In this document: one piece after another, positions 63,501 through 64,000 of the stretch
Position numbering within the stretch: the first letter of the stretch is position 1
How the letters are laid out: each line of letters starts with the position of its first letter
Program-made: the position numbers and the translations under genes
The notes under the pieces: generated by a model
Told to the model about the DNA's origin: nothing
The model's database searches: none
The model's input: the letters and a program-made list of their open reading frames with translations, nothing else
Source of the DNA: Warburgia ugandensis
Lineage: Eukaryota; Streptophyta; Magnoliopsida; Canellales; Canellaceae
Reading direction: 5' to 3'
Length of the DNA: 64,000 nt
Assembly: GCA_035236585.1 (NCBI GenBank)
Contig: CP141139.1
Location: 18,554,990-18,618,989 of the forward strand

Positions 63501-64000
63501 TTTAGTTTACTTTTATGGATATTCAGTTTTATCTTTTCATAAGTTTGGGCTGTTCATGGACATCCAATTATATAATAATAATAATAATTTATTTTGGCAT
63601 TTTGTGACATTATAATGTCCATTTTTTTTTAATAAATTATGACTAAAATAATATTTTTACTAATAATACTAATCCTGGACCACGTAAAAAGTATTAACTT
63701 TTAACACATTGTAGGATAGAGTTTTTCAATTTGACCTGCTAACAACGCAAAAATGGGTTTGAGCAGTAAAAACATAAGCTACGAAGAAGCATTGCATTGC
63801 AACACGAGTAAATTGTACAGCTATTGTAATCCAAGCCTGTTAACTTTTCCTCCCTTTGTAGTTTGCTATAAAAAAATGATAAACTAAGGCTCTTTAACTA
63901 GGTCTCAAAGGAAGGCTCTACCTTTCCACTTAGGTCATCACATGTCCCATCTAACCCCAGGATCTGGTCAACTGCCATTGACCGATAAAATACACTAACT
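60556..64000. other. No recognisable gene
   Basis: The stretch from 61.2 to 62.8 kb has a more balanced base composition and could be the flank of a gene beyond the window. Open frames at 62,011-62,373 and 62,478-62,795 have no family match. A short direct repeat (GAATTTATCT-TTCTATGTTC / GAATTTATCTATTTTATGTTC) lies at about 61,343-61,393. After 63.4 kb the sequence is again AT-rich. Confidence 0.4.

Overview
The window is nuclear DNA of a flowering plant. It is AT-rich, has GT-AG introns, carries several plant-type retrotransposon families in advanced decay, and contains one gene of a plant-specific bHLH clade. I cannot name the species. The old, long-LTR elements and nested insertions suggest a medium-to-large, slowly purged genome.

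Layout. At 0.9-2.9 kb on the minus strand lie intron-bearing fragments of two unrelated genes: one exon of a phosphatidylinositol-4-phosphate 5-kinase and four exons of a plastid-type D-3-phosphoglycerate dehydrogenase. Both lack most of their gene. From 3.4 to 9.7 kb the sequence is AT-rich, retroelement-like and unresolved. At 10.1-12.8 kb is a decayed LINE (minus) with recognisable endonuclease and reverse transcriptase. It is flanked by two copies of an unrelated ~280-bp repeat. A GC-richer stretch at about 14-20 kb carries the only convincing intact gene: a four-exon group Ia bHLH transcription factor (17,971-19,792, plus) with a predicted protein of 394 residues. Its first coding exon is 33 nt, and one intron of 69 nt is in frame without a stop. 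Two MITE-like elements (22.1 and 22.5 kb) and a ~190-bp tandem array (25.2-26.3 kb) follow.

The rest is mostly retrotransposon. An Athila-like Gypsy element (26,998-38,329, minus) with a perfect AAAGG target duplication keeps gag and protease but has lost RT-RNaseH-integrase. Between its 5' LTR and gag it contains a related LTR in the opposite orientation. A Ty1/copia element (41,098-52,790, minus) has been split by a second Athila-like element (43,396-50,598, minus), and its 5' LTR has received a 5'-truncated LINE that its 3' LTR lacks. A copia RNase H remnant sits at 56.4-56.9 kb next to a near-perfect 252-bp foldback. At 58.2-59.0 kb four tandem ~200-bp units each hold a tRNA-like A box and B box on the minus strand. 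The last 3.4 kb shows no recognisable gene.

The bHLH gene is the only part I expect to make a working protein. Everything else coding is relic. The most unusual points are the captured-looking gene fragments, the stop-free intron in the bHLH loop, the tRNA-like tandem array and the three-layer nest at 41-53 kb. I did not find a convincing new biological system. Homology calls rest on recognised protein motifs, without any database search.
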